Below, one piece after another: positions 24,843 through 33,777 of a stretch of DNA of 36,751 nt. Within the stretch, counting starts at the first letter, position 1. Each line of letters begins with the position of its first letter. This DNA comes from an uncultured Planctomycetaceae bacterium (GTDB taxonomy: Bacteria; Planctomycetota; Planctomycetia; Pirellulales; Pirellulaceae), in contig CALMEE010000124.1 in the NCBI GenBank assembly GCA_937862885.1, positions 1-36,751 on the forward strand. Reading direction: 5' to 3'. Both the position numbers and the translations under genes were made by a program. The notes beneath the pieces were generated by a model. It did not search any database and was not told the DNA's origin. It saw only the letters and a list, made by a program, of their open reading frames with translations.

Positions 24843-27446
24843 GTGTCTAAATTGATTACAACACGATTTGGGTTAACGATGGGAATGGTCGCGATCCTTT
24901 CCACATCGTTTGTGCTCGCCTGCGCCTTGGGTATGGTGCCGGACAAGCAGCAACTACGACGCCAGACACAGCTTGCCTTTGCTGAGTTCCTCGCCCATGC
25001 AACCGTCGAATTGGTAACTCGGAATGAGGTCGAAGACCTGAATCGGCGATTGCACGCGGCGTTGGAAAGCAATCCCGACTTGGTATCGATCGGTTTGCGC
25101 GACACGCATTCGCACGTATTGATTTGCAGCGCGGGTGACCATTCGGGAAACTGGCAGTTCGCCAGCCATGCACCTATTACGTCTCAGATTCAAATCCCGA
25201 TCTTCAGCCATGGCGAAGAGGTCGCCAACCTCGAACTGTGCACGACAAAATCATCCACAGCAGGTTCCTTATCAAACTTGATCATTCATCCTTGGGTTAC
25301 GCTGGGTGTCTTTTTGGTATCCACAACTTTTTTTGCCTACAGTTGCTATCTTCCGGTAGTGCTGCGGCAGCTAGATCCAAAAACATCAATTCCTGGCGAA
25401 GTACGGAATGTTTTAGACAATTTGTCCGAAGGACTGTTATTGCTCGATCAATATGGACGAATCATCTTAGCTAATCGTGCCTTCGAAAAGCTATGTGGCC
25501 TTAAGCAGGAGGCATTTCTGGGAAAAGAGCCAAATTTTTTTGATTGGATGGATGGTGATTGTCGCCGACCTGTTCAGTTCGCTTGGGAAAAATCTCTCAA
25601 GACAGGCGAAACCGTACTGAACGAATATCTACGTTTGCGGACTGGCGTATACCCATTCACAAAGCAGCGGCGAAATTCTAGCACAAGTTCCAACGACAAT
25701 TCTGCGGCTACTTTCAAGATCAATTGCTCACCGATTGCGGAGCAAGGACAAATCAAAGGTGTCATGGTCTGTTTCGAGAAGATCTCCTCGCCGTACAACT
25801 GCAGCGAAGACGCCAAACAGTCTGGGCACGCCAATTCGGCCGTAGTTTCTGAAAAAGGGAGCTTCCTTGCCAAAATGGGGCATGAAATCCGCACGCCAAT
25901 GAACGCGATTTTGGGTTTCACCGAATTATTGCGTAGGAATTTTGCCAAAAGCAAACAAGAAGAACTGGAGTTTTTACAAACGATTCACGCCAATGGAACC
26001 CACTTGCTCAATTTGATTAACGACATCCTGGACTTGTCGAAAATTGAATGCGGCGAGATGGACATTAAGTTGCAAGACTGTTCCATCTACGAGATCCTGA
26101 ACGATGTTTACGACGCGATGAAATTGCCTGCGCAAGCAAAGGGAATCAATTTTAGCCTGAACTTCCCCGAAACGCTTCCTAGCGCGATAAATTCAGACGC
26201 GCGAAAATTGCGACAAGTCGTATTTAACCTAGTCAGCAACGCCATTAAGTTCACCGAAGCCGGTGAAGTTTGTTTGCGAACGACGGTTTCGAAACACCAT
26301 GACCGACCCATGTTAGAAATCGAGGTGATCGATTCAGGCATCGGCATGACTCCGGACCAGATAACAAAAATTTCTACGCCGCTTAGACAAACGGATGCAT
26401 ACATCAATCTGCGCGAAGGCGGAACCGGCTTGGGACTTTTGATCTGTCGACGTAACGTGAACGTGTTGGGCGGAGACCTTGCAGTTAGAAGCGTGTATGG
26501 CAGCGGAAGCGTTTTCAAGGCGACGTTTTCAGTTGGAGACTTATCGAAACGTGACTGGATCGATCATCGCGCGTACCAAGACTCGCGGTTCACCTCGCTG
26601 GTTGCAACAGGAATCGATTCCAAACAGGTTCCTGCGTGCAGAGTCCTGGTCGTTGATGATACTAGCGCGAATCGCCGGTTGATTGAGTTGTACCTTGGAC
26701 GCATAGGTTGTCGAGTCGAACAAGCCGAGAATGGAGCAGAAGCTATCACGATGATTGGCAGATCCGTATTCGATATTGTCTTGATGGACATGCAAATGCC
26801 CGTCATGGATGGTTACACTGCGACAAGACAACTTCGTGAAGCGGGCTGTACGTTGCCAATTATTGCATTGACGGCAGCTACCATGCGAGAAGAAGAAGAG
26901 AAAGCGTTCGCTGCAGGTTGTTCAGGGTTCCTCGCGAAACCCGTGAAATTCGATCTGGTGGCCGATATGATCAGATTACATGTTGTCGCGCCCACTGAGG
27001 GCGGAACTAGATTGCATGAATCAGGCGTAGTGCAACGTTCGCCAAAGCCAAGCACAAGTAGTGAATCCACAGCGGCATACACTATCGATAGTGATGCTGA
27101 AACCAACCCACCATTAATGAGTTCGTTACCACTGGAAATAGCTGAGTTTTACGAAGTCGCCAGCGAGTTTGCTGCACATGCTAGGTTGCGGTTCGGGCAA
27201 CTGGAGAACAACTTGAAAGAGCGAAATTATGAGGCAATTGCCCAGGCCGCTCATTGGTTCAAAGGTTCAGCTGGAACTTGTGGTTTTGACGGGTTTGAAC
27301 CTGTCTCAGTTGCACTTCAAGATGCTGCCAAGCAGCAAAATGATGAAGAAATTGCATTAAGTTATGCGAAACTTGGCAAATTGTTGCGGCGTATCGCCCT
27401 ACCTACTCCCTCTCGATCATGTCAGCCCGTCCATTCAAGGATTTAG
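24843..27446 (+). CDS. Membrane hybrid histidine kinase: sensor-PAS-HisKA-HATPase-REC-Hpt
   Basis: 867 residues from a GTG start. The start is chosen because the hydrophobic N-terminus then lines up with the upstream paralogue. TM1 is at about 12-31, an extracytoplasmic region follows, TM2 is at about 148-168, and PAS at about 183-305. HisKA has H347 in MGHEIRTPMNA. HATPase_c has the N box (RQVVFNLVSNAIKFT), IDSGIGM and GGTGLGL. The receiver has VVDD and D649 in LMDMQMP, with a KP motif after AGCSGFLA. The C-terminal Hpt has H804 in AAHWFKGSAG. All phosphotransfer residues are present, so a His-Asp-His relay can occur within one chain. The stop is 3 nt before the REC-HD-GYP gene, its likely partner. 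The signal sensed is unknown. Confidence 0.92.
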   Translation: MSKLITTRFGLTMGMVAILSTSFVLACALGMVPDKQQLRRQTQLAFAEFLAHATVELVTRNEVEDLNRRLHAALESNPDLVSIGLRDTHSHVLICSAGDHSGNWQFASHAPITSQIQIPIFSHGEEVANLELCTTKSSTAGSLSNLIIHPWVTLGVFLVSTTFFAYSCYLPVVLRQLDPKTSIPGEVRNVLDNLSEGLLLLDQYGRIILANRAFEKLCGLKQEAFLGKEPNFFDWMDGDCRRPVQFAWEKSLKTGETVLNEYLRLRTGVYPFTKQRRNSSTSSNDNSAATFKINCSPIAEQGQIKGVMVCFEKISSPYNCSEDAKQSGHANSAVVSEKGSFLAKMGHEIRTPMNAILGFTELLRRNFAKSKQEELEFLQTIHANGTHLLNLINDILDLSKIECGEMDIKLQDCSIYEILNDVYDAMKLPAQAKGINFSLNFPETLPSAINSDARKLRQVVFNLVSNAIKFTEAGEVCLRTTVSKHHDRPMLEIEVIDSGIGMTPDQITKISTPLRQTDAYINLREGGTGLGLLICRRNVNVLGGDLAVRSVYGSGSVFKATFSVGDLSKRDWIDHRAYQDSRFTSLVATGIDSKQVPACRVLVVDDTSANRRLIELYLGRIGCRVEQAENGAEAITMIGRSVFDIVLMDMQMPVMDGYTATRQLREAGCTLPIIALTAATMREEEEKAFAAGCSGFLAKPVKFDLVADMIRLHVVAPTEGGTRLHESGVVQRSPKPSTSSESTAAYTIDSDAETNPPLMSSLPLEIAEFYEVASEFAAHARLRFGQLENNLKERNYEAIAQAAHWFKGSAGTCGFDGFEPVSVALQDAAKQQNDEEIALSYAKLGKLLRRIALPTPSRSCQPVHSRI

Positions 27447-27449
27447 ACG

Positions 27450-28733
27450 ATGTCCACCACCTTCTCATCCACGATTAGCCCTCATGTTCCTAGCGATCTA
27501 GGGGTCGGCATTACGGCGGCAAACGGAATCTCGCAGCCAGTTGGTTCCACGGTTCGTCAAGAGAATGCCCAAAACAAGGTGTCGACGATTCTCTATCGCA
27601 GCGTCGAGCGAACTAAAGGCGCGAAAATCATGATCATTGATGATGAACCATTGATCATTCGCGTGGTTCGAAGATTCTTGCAGTCAAGTGGCTATAGCAG
27701 GTTTATTGAAATCACGGATGCCGCTAGAGCCATCGATTCGATCAGACTGCACCGACCCGATCTAATATTGCTCGACATTAATATGCCTGGAATCTCTGGC
27801 CTTGACATACTTAGAAAACGTCAAGAATTGGACGAAGCTATTTTTACACCTGTAATTATTCTATCGGCGGATGCGGACGCAGCAATCAAGCATGAAGCGT
27901 TAGAGTTGGGAGCGACAGAATTTCTCAAAAAGCCAGTTGATCCAAGTGACTTGATTTTGAGAGTCCAAAACGCATTGATCGTCAAAGCTCACCAAGATCA
28001 CTTGGCCGATCAAGCTATTTCGCTGGAAAGATTGGTTGCGCAACGGACCAGAGAACTGGCCCGGTCTCGCGAACAGATCATCCATTGTCTGGCCCGTGCG
28101 GCGGAGTTTCGCGATAACGAAACCGGCGAACATGTTGTACGCGTGGGAAAGTACGCGGCCATCATCGCTCAAGAATTGGGATTCGATGAAGAATATTGTC
28201 AAAAGATTGAATTGGCAACACAATTGCATGACGTCGGCAAAATCGCGATACCGGACGCGATCCTAATGAAGCCTGGAAAACTAGAGCCGGATGAAATGGC
28301 GATTATGATGCGCCATTGCGAACTTGGACTGCGGATGATCGGTCCTGTAGCCGAAACCGAAAATGAAAAATCCGGTGACATCGGTCCGTCTTGCGAAAGT
28401 TATGCTTCTCTGCCTTCTCAGCATACTGATTTGCTGAAACTGGCTGCCTCGATTGCGGCAACGCACCATGAAAAATGGGACGGTACTGGTTATCCGCACG
28501 GTCTTAAAGGGGAAGAGATTCCGATTGAAGGCAGAATCGCAACCGTAGCCGACGTCTTTGATGCGCTATCCACAAAACGGCCTTACAAGAGCCCATTCCC
28601 ATTGAAACGTTGCCTTGAGATTATGAAGTCAGAATGCGGGACACGTTTCGAGCCTCGAGTCTTCATGGCCTTTTTGCGTCGATTCAATGACATTATCGAA
28701 GTTAGCAAAAAACACGCAGACATCGAACGGTGA
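27450..28733 (+). CDS. Response regulator REC-HD-GYP, probable c-di-GMP phosphodiesterase
   Basis: 427 residues. After about 55 flexible residues comes a receiver (about 57-180) with the acidic DDE start, phosphoacceptor D109 (LLDINMPG), and a KKP loop (FLKKPVDP). A short coiled linker leads to an HD-GYP domain (about 205-415) with all expected signatures: RDNETGEHVVRVG, H260-D261 (LHDVGKIAIPD), THHEKWDGTGYP with G-Y-P at 347-349, and VADVFDALSTKRPYK. It should hydrolyse c-di-GMP under phosphorylation control. Translation is probably coupled to the hybrid kinase upstream (3-nt gap), whose C-terminal Hpt is a natural phosphate donor. An insertion of about 25 residues sits between the HD and HHE motifs. 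There is no membrane segment or DNA-binding domain. Confidence 0.93.
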   Translation: MSTTFSSTISPHVPSDLGVGITAANGISQPVGSTVRQENAQNKVSTILYRSVERTKGAKIMIIDDEPLIIRVVRRFLQSSGYSRFIEITDAARAIDSIRLHRPDLILLDINMPGISGLDILRKRQELDEAIFTPVIILSADADAAIKHEALELGATEFLKKPVDPSDLILRVQNALIVKAHQDHLADQAISLERLVAQRTRELARSREQIIHCLARAAEFRDNETGEHVVRVGKYAAIIAQELGFDEEYCQKIELATQLHDVGKIAIPDAILMKPGKLEPDEMAIMMRHCELGLRMIGPVAETENEKSGDIGPSCESYASLPSQHTDLLKLAASIAATHHEKWDGTGYPHGLKGEEIPIEGRIATVADVFDALSTKRPYKSPFPLKRCLEIMKSECGTRFEPRVFMAFLRRFNDIIEVSKKHADIER

Positions 28734-29406
28734 ACGTGCTTTGCCGCTGCCTGCGGCGTATGTGCGCGTTTCATGTTCTTACCATGCGCGTTGGACGACA
28801 CGAATAAAGTCGCCAGCGAAGCTCGGTGGTTGTTTCTCCTGTCAGTTCGAATAGCTTTGAAAGCGGATATGGAGTAGAGGCGCGGTACCACTTTGTATTA
28901 CGCGACCAGCCCTTGTGACCAAGATCACAGCGTACCACTCAACGAGCGCAAATGCCGGTTTTTGTCAGCCGTCCAACTGCGTGGGAACGTGCGACTGTTC
29001 GAGCCGCATCGCAAACAAAAACAAGATTGCCCTGCGGTTTCAGTTCAACTTGAGGCGAATATTCCGTCGACTTCGCCGCAAACGAGTTTCGCTATGGCGT
29101 CAGATTCCCAAAAATTCCTGTTTGATTCAATTGTGCAATCCGAGATCTGGATCCGGCTCTTTCTGAATCAGCTTGTGTTGTTTAACGCCATTTGAGTTTG
29201 TCAGGTCACGAAGCGAGAATTTCTCCGCCACTAGCCTTGCGAACAATATGCCGCTATTCTGAAGCGATGATCACAGGCTCAAGCACGAAGTGCGTATCTT
29301 GCGTTTTTTGAGGGCAAGGTTCGCTATTTTTCGCGACCAGGTTTTTGGATTGAGCCATCCCGTTGTGAATTCAATTAACTAGTTTGAGTGTGTGGGACCA
29401 TCAATC
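28734..29406. other. Long intergenic region, no supported gene
   Basis: 673 bases. A short perfect hairpin (GCCGC, loop TGCCT, GCGGC) near 28743-28757 follows the HD-GYP gene and might end its transcript, but no T-run follows. Open frames in the middle have no protein character. The promoter of the TIM-barrel gene should lie at the right end. Confidence 0.3.
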
Positions 29407-30372
29407 ATGATCAATCGACGACAAATGTTGGCCGGTTCGGCTGCAGCTACAACCCTGTTGGGGACCGGCACACTTGCGGCATCGAGCCCCAAACCAAGTG
29501 CAACAGACAATTCAAGTGAGGCGCATTCCAAACGCGAGGGCTATCGTAACCGCATCGCTGTTTCGACCTATTCTTTTTGGCGTTACAGGGATGACACAAA
29601 ACTTTCGATTGCCGAATGCATCGATCTGGCTGGCGAGATGGGATTTGGCGGAGTGGAAATCTTGCATCGTCAAATGACTGATGAGTCACCGGCGGCGTTA
29701 CAGAAGATCAAACAGCAAGCGTTTCTTTGGGGTCTGGATCTTTGTGGCTTTTCAACGCATCAGGGATTTGTATCGCCGGATGCCGAAGTTCGCCAGAAGA
29801 ATATCAATGACACCATACATCAGATCGAGTTGGCTTATCAAATGGGCATTCCCACAATGCGTGTCAATACAGGTCGCTGGGGGACAATCCCTGATTTTAA
29901 TCAACTGATGGCCCACAAGGGCATTGAACCGATTTTGGAGGGATACACTGAAGATGAAGGGTTTAAGTGGGTGATCGACAGTTTAGAGCAATGCCTTCCG
30001 GCTGCCGAAAAGTGCGGCGTCACGCTGGGGTTGGAAAACCATTGGGGACTTGGTCGTACGGCGGAGGGAGTGATGCGGATCGTTGACGCCATCGATTCTC
30101 CGTGGTTGCAAGTCACATTGGACACGGGAAATTTCTTTGAACGGAGTATGGAACAATTCGAGTTAATGGCGCCCAAAACGGTCTATGTCCAAGCGAAGAC
30201 ATATTTTGGCGGTGGGACTTGGTACACACTGGATATTGATTATCCAGCGATCGGCAAACTGCTACGCGAGCATCGCTATCGGGGTTACATTTCCCTTGAA
30301 TTTGAAGGGCAAGAAGACTTTAAAACGGCAGTTCCGAAAAGCTTGGAATTGTTACGATCTGTATTTGGTTAG
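29407..30372 (+). CDS. Tat-exported sugar phosphate isomerase/epimerase-like TIM-barrel protein
   Basis: 321 residues from ATG 29407. This start is preferred over an in-frame GTG 15 nt earlier because it places NRRQMLAG at the very N-terminus. The first 30 residues (NRRQMLAGSAAATTLLGTG) look like a Tat signal, so the enzyme is probably exported folded with its metal. The barrel is of the AP-endonuclease-2 / xylose-isomerase-like type. E210 (GLENHWG), D239 (LDTGNFFE) and E298 (SLEFEG) fit the metal-ligand positions. Planctomycetes carry many such proteins. The substrate cannot be named; sugar or inositol-type isomers are usual guesses for the family. It is 12 bases upstream of the agmatinase-family gene on the same strand. 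Confidence 0.85.
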   Translation: MINRRQMLAGSAAATTLLGTGTLAASSPKPSATDNSSEAHSKREGYRNRIAVSTYSFWRYRDDTKLSIAECIDLAGEMGFGGVEILHRQMTDESPAALQKIKQQAFLWGLDLCGFSTHQGFVSPDAEVRQKNINDTIHQIELAYQMGIPTMRVNTGRWGTIPDFNQLMAHKGIEPILEGYTEDEGFKWVIDSLEQCLPAAEKCGVTLGLENHWGLGRTAEGVMRIVDAIDSPWLQVTLDTGNFFERSMEQFELMAPKTVYVQAKTYFGGGTWYTLDIDYPAIGKLLREHRYRGYISLEFEGQEDFKTAVPKSLELLRSVFG

Positions 30373-30384
30373 TTTGCCGATCAT

Positions 30385-31404
30385 ATGAGTGGGCTAGACA
30401 CTTTCGACCCTGACCAAGCAGCTGTTAGCGATGGTCTTTTTGGTCTCCCCTTTGATGAGGAGCAGGCCAAAATCATCGTAATCCCAGTTCCATTTGATGC
30501 GACGACCTCGTATGGCAGCGGCACAAGTCTGGGCCCCGCCGCAATATTACGGGCATCACGCCAAGTCGATCTCTTCGATGGTCAATTTGGTCGTACTTGG
30601 GAGGCAGGCATTTATATGCAGCCGATCGACGACGGAATTTTGCAACTCGCCGAAAGGACCCGGCAGCAAGCCCTTCCCATCATCAACCTTGGCGGAGCCG
30701 ATGAACGGCATCTGGATCTGCTGGCCGAAGTACGTGCGGCCGGCGATCGGGTAAATGAATTCGTCGCTTTGCGAGTCCAGCAAGTGCTCGACCAAAAGAA
30801 GTTGCCGGTAATCTTGGGTGGAGATCATTCGACGCCGTTTTCGGCGATCCAAGCTTGCGCGCAGAAATTCCAATCGATTGGCATTTTGCAAATCGATGCC
30901 CACATGGACCTGCGGCAAGCCTATGAGGGATTTCAGTGGTCCCATGCCTCAATCATGTATAATGTTTTGGAGCAGGTTTCCGGAGTCGATAAGCTGGTTC
31001 AAGTAGGCATTCGCGATTTTGGTGAACGAGAGTTGGCCTATGCAAAAAATGACGCGCGGGTTCGTGTCTTCTTCGACAATGATTGCTGCTCCGAAAGATT
31101 GGCACCGGAAGGCGAATCCGTCTGGACCGCGATTGCAGGCGAACTGCCTGACAATATTTATATCAGTTGCGATATTGACGGCTTTGATCCAAGCCTATGT
31201 CCGAACACAGGTACTCCCGTACCCGGGGGTCTGAGTTTTCGCGAGTTTCAGCGGCTGCTAGAGGCAATACGGCAGGCAAAAAAACGAGTAATTGGGTTTG
31301 ATCTGGTTGAGGTTTGCCCGCAAATGGCTCATGAGTGGGACGCAAATGTGGGAGCACGCGTGCTGTACAAACTCTGCGGACTCGCCAGCCTAAATTTCAG
31401 GTGA
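30385..31404 (+). CDS. Agmatinase/arginase-family ureohydrolase
   Basis: 339 residues, a ureohydrolase with a binuclear manganese site. Metal ligands are visible: H148 (LGGDHST), D171-A-H173-M-D175 (QIDAHMDLR) and D263-I-D265 in SCDIDGFDPS. The family features SHASIMYNV, PGGLSFREF and GFDLVEVCPQ also agree. Overall it is closest in feel to the SpeB/agmatinase branch, which splits agmatine to putrescine and urea. However, guanidinobutyrase, formiminoglutamase and other guanidino hydrolases share these motifs, so the substrate is left open. Its start lies 12 bases after the TIM-barrel gene, with no strong ribosome site. Co-transcription is likely, possibly with translational coupling. I saw no other polyamine genes nearby. 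Confidence 0.88.
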   Translation: MSGLDTFDPDQAAVSDGLFGLPFDEEQAKIIVIPVPFDATTSYGSGTSLGPAAILRASRQVDLFDGQFGRTWEAGIYMQPIDDGILQLAERTRQQALPIINLGGADERHLDLLAEVRAAGDRVNEFVALRVQQVLDQKKLPVILGGDHSTPFSAIQACAQKFQSIGILQIDAHMDLRQAYEGFQWSHASIMYNVLEQVSGVDKLVQVGIRDFGERELAYAKNDARVRVFFDNDCCSERLAPEGESVWTAIAGELPDNIYISCDIDGFDPSLCPNTGTPVPGGLSFREFQRLLEAIRQAKKRVIGFDLVEVCPQMAHEWDANVGARVLYKLCGLASLNFR

Positions 31405-31706
31405 ACCAACTCAAAAGAGTTAAGGTCGTAGCGATTTCCTGAATTGTAAGGGAAAAGCGGGATTGCACAGAACAAATTCGGTTCTGGCGTCGAGATTCGC
31501 TATGGAAATTCTCAAAAACCTTCGAAACTCGATAAAAGCAAAGTCTTGAATCTCAAATTTCCGCTTTTACAATAGAATACGTACTATTCTTGATTACGAG
31601 GTTGGAAATACCAACGACTGCGCCTCCAGCGTTAATCGCGGACCATCGTGCGGTCTTCACAATTTCAAATAACTAGCCAGACTTGGCAACGGGGAGCATC
31701 TAAGTT
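31405..31706. promoter_or_regulatory. Intergenic region with a palindrome upstream of the HTH-membrane gene
   Basis: 302 bases. A short inverted repeat, AGAATA, spacer CGTAC, TATTCT, lies at 31574-31590, about 120 bases before the ATG at 31707. It could be an operator or simply part of an AT-rich promoter region. A GGGGAG at about 31691-31696 is the only ribosome-site candidate, 10 nt from the start. Confidence 0.3.
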
Positions 31707-32849
31707 ATGTCGACCAATTACGTGCCGCTTGAACAAGCTGCCAAAATGCTTGGAATGACTGTCGATCAACTTAACGACATGCGATTGAAAAATAAAATTT
31801 TCGGCATGCGCGATGGCAACCAATGGAAATTCAAAGTCGACGAGTTGAATCGCTTTGCTGATGAAATGGGAATTAATATCGGCCCGTTGAAATCGGGATT
31901 GTCGGATTCGGTTGATTTGCTTGGGGATTCCGGCGATTTGATTCTCGATGACTCCGCCGACATGATCAAATTGGACGATTCGCTCGATGTGTTGAATGAC
32001 GGTATTTCATTAGGCGATAGTGATATTTCATTGGCCGCCGAATCAAGTGGCAACGTGTTGGGAAGCGGAAGCGATGTTTCGCCGGATAAAGCAAGCGCTT
32101 CCGATACCGGGAAGATGTTGGGCTCAGGCGTAGACGACGAATTGTTCGAAGATGACTTGATGTTGCAGGAAAGTGTATCATTCGATGGTAGTTCTGATCT
32201 GCCAAGCGACCTTGAGAGCAGCGATCTCATTTTGGATGACAGCGATAGCGATAGTGATGAAGTTGACCTCGATTCGGCGGACACTGGTATTAGCCTAGGG
32301 CCAACCGATAGTGGCATCGTGTTGGAAGATGAACCGCTGGAATTGGGCGGTAGCGATATCGACTCGTTGGAATTACCCGAAGACGATGAAGTAGTTTCTT
32401 TGGAAGACGCGGTCGATTCTGATTCCGTCGAATTCGGAAGTGCTGATGACGACTTTAATCTGACTCCATTGGAAGATTCTATTGACGAAGATTTTTCGAG
32501 CGGCTCACAAGTTATCGCTTTGGAAGATTCGGCCGTTTATACAGACGACTCAGTCCCCACGATGTTGTCCGACGAGGATTTTGCCGCCAAAGGGAACGTC
32601 TCGGGCCAAGAGGTATATGGACAAGGCCCTTATGTGGATGCCCAGGCAGCCATGGCGTATGTTCCGCCGGAAGCACCCTATTCGATCTGGAACGTGCTCT
32701 CGTTAGCTGTAGCTTTTGTGATTGTTTTGCTGTTAACCATCGTCAGCATTGACTTGGCTCGAAACATGTGGCAGCCCAGTGGCGTTACGTTGAGCAACTC
32801 AGTCGTCAATTTCTTTTTGCGACTATTTGGCTGGAACGTCCAAGACTAA
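31707..32849 (+). CDS. Excisionase/MerR-like HTH protein with a long acidic linker and C-terminal membrane helix
   Basis: 380 residues. The first 55 form a MerR/excisionase-type helix-turn-helix (YVPLEQAAKMLGMTVDQLND, then the wing GMRDGNQWKFKVDELNRF). About 250 residues follow that are very rich in Asp, Ser, Glu, Gly and Leu, with loose repeats of the kind DLILDDS, DSLDVLNDG and LGSGSD. One hydrophobic helix (about 327-349, SLAVAFVIVLLLTIVSI) precedes a short C-terminus ending WNVQD. An acidic tether to a membrane anchor would keep the HTH at the membrane on the cytoplasmic side. That topology is inferred. I recall similar architectures in planctomycetes but know no function. The repeats have no metal-binding or phosphorylation motif I can name. 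It stands alone, convergent with the enoyl-CoA hydratase gene. Confidence 0.8.
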   Translation: MSTNYVPLEQAAKMLGMTVDQLNDMRLKNKIFGMRDGNQWKFKVDELNRFADEMGINIGPLKSGLSDSVDLLGDSGDLILDDSADMIKLDDSLDVLNDGISLGDSDISLAAESSGNVLGSGSDVSPDKASASDTGKMLGSGVDDELFEDDLMLQESVSFDGSSDLPSDLESSDLILDDSDSDSDEVDLDSADTGISLGPTDSGIVLEDEPLELGGSDIDSLELPEDDEVVSLEDAVDSDSVEFGSADDDFNLTPLEDSIDEDFSSGSQVIALEDSAVYTDDSVPTMLSDEDFAAKGNVSGQEVYGQGPYVDAQAAMAYVPPEAPYSIWNVLSLAVAFVIVLLLTIVSIDLARNMWQPSGVTLSNSVVNFFLRLFGWNVQD

Positions 32850-32985
32850 AGCTTCGGATCAACAACATTCGTCCTGAAACTTGTTTTGTGCCCCAGGCGT
32901 AAAGCGGTCATCCATCGCCGATCGAGTAGCGCGTGCTCAGCGTCACCTTGATGCTGGAAATCCGCCGCAGTCGGCCTTGTCGAAA

Positions 32986-33777
32986 TTAGTTAAAGCTTGA
33001 CTTGCGCTTTTCCAGAAAAGCCTCAATGCCTTCTCGAGCGGCCTCTGTAGTTCTGGCTGATGCCGTATGCGCCGCGCCGATGCTCAGCTGAGTGAAAAGC
33101 TGTTCTCCAATGGTCTCGTTGATGAGTTGCTTTGAAAGCATGATCGATTGGTGAGATCCCAAGGCGATATCTTTGCAAACTTCGTGGGCACGCGCCCAGA
33201 GCAGTTCCGCCGGCACGCTTTCGTGAAAGATCCCCATATCGAGGCACTCTCGACAGTTTGCAGTTCTCGTTGACAGGATCAAACGCGATGCACGACCTGC
33301 GCCAATGCGAAACGCCAGCAACGGCGCGGCTAACCCGGCCACCAAACCACGTTGTGGCTCAGGAAAACTTACGTAGGCTGTCGGGCCAGCGACGACAACA
33401 TCAGCCGCCAACAGCAATGCAGCTCCACTGCCGACTGCTCCTCCGTTGACGGCCGCAACAATTGGTTTCGGGCATCGTAACATCGTTTCCAGCAAGGAAA
33501 GAAAACCTTCCACGTCTTGTTGCCACTGGTGTTCCGCATCGGCACTATCCAGAGTCTCTTTCATTTCGCGCAAGTCAGTTCCCGAGGAGAATGCGTCCCC
33601 ACTCGCCGTCAGAATAATGGCTCGCACGTTTTTTTCGGCCTGGAAATCAAGAATAGCCTGTTGCAGCTGCGCGACAGCTTCGCGCCCCAAGGCATTTCGC
33701 GTTTGTGGTTGCTGCAGAATGATTGTGCCGCTGGGAACGTCCTTGCGGATGGCTATCAAGTTGAACATCGTGGTCAT
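32986..33777 (-). CDS. Enoyl-CoA hydratase/isomerase (crotonase) family protein
   Basis: 263 residues of the crotonase superfamily, acting on acyl-CoA thioesters. The oxyanion-hole motifs are present: AFSSGTDLREM (62-72) and VNGGAVGSGAAL (110-121). Of the two catalytic glutamates of enoyl-CoA hydratase, the first is replaced by Ala (119/120 region, GSGAALLLA). The second is kept as E140 in SFPEPQRG. It may therefore be an isomerase, hydrolase or another crotonase rather than a true hydratase. The ATG overlaps the stop of the upstream TIM-barrel gene by one base (TAATG), giving translational coupling. No other fatty-acid or amino-acid degradation gene lies nearby, so the substrate is unknown. 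Confidence 0.88.
   Translation of the reverse strand: MTTMFNLIAIRKDVPSGTIILQQPQTRNALGREAVAQLQQAILDFQAEKNVRAIILTASGDAFSSGTDLREMKETLDSADAEHQWQQDVEGFLSLLETMLRCPKPIVAAVNGGAVGSGAALLLAADVVVAGPTAYVSFPEPQRGLVAGLAAPLLAFRIGAGRASRLILSTRTANCRECLDMGIFHESVPAELLWARAHEVCKDIALGSHQSIMLSKQLINETIGEQLFTQLSIGAAHTASARTTEAAREGIEAFLEKRKSSFN

Noticed and set aside
28893..29195. 100-codon plus-strand frame after the HD-GYP gene
   Set aside because: The composition is not protein-like and another frame overlaps it at similar length; no motif or ribosome site.
32000..32560. Acidic Asp/Ser repeats in the HTH-membrane protein as a calcium-binding or CRISPR-like repeat
   Set aside because: The units vary in length and sequence at DNA level, and no GGxGxDxUx or EF-hand pattern is present; it is low-complexity protein sequence.
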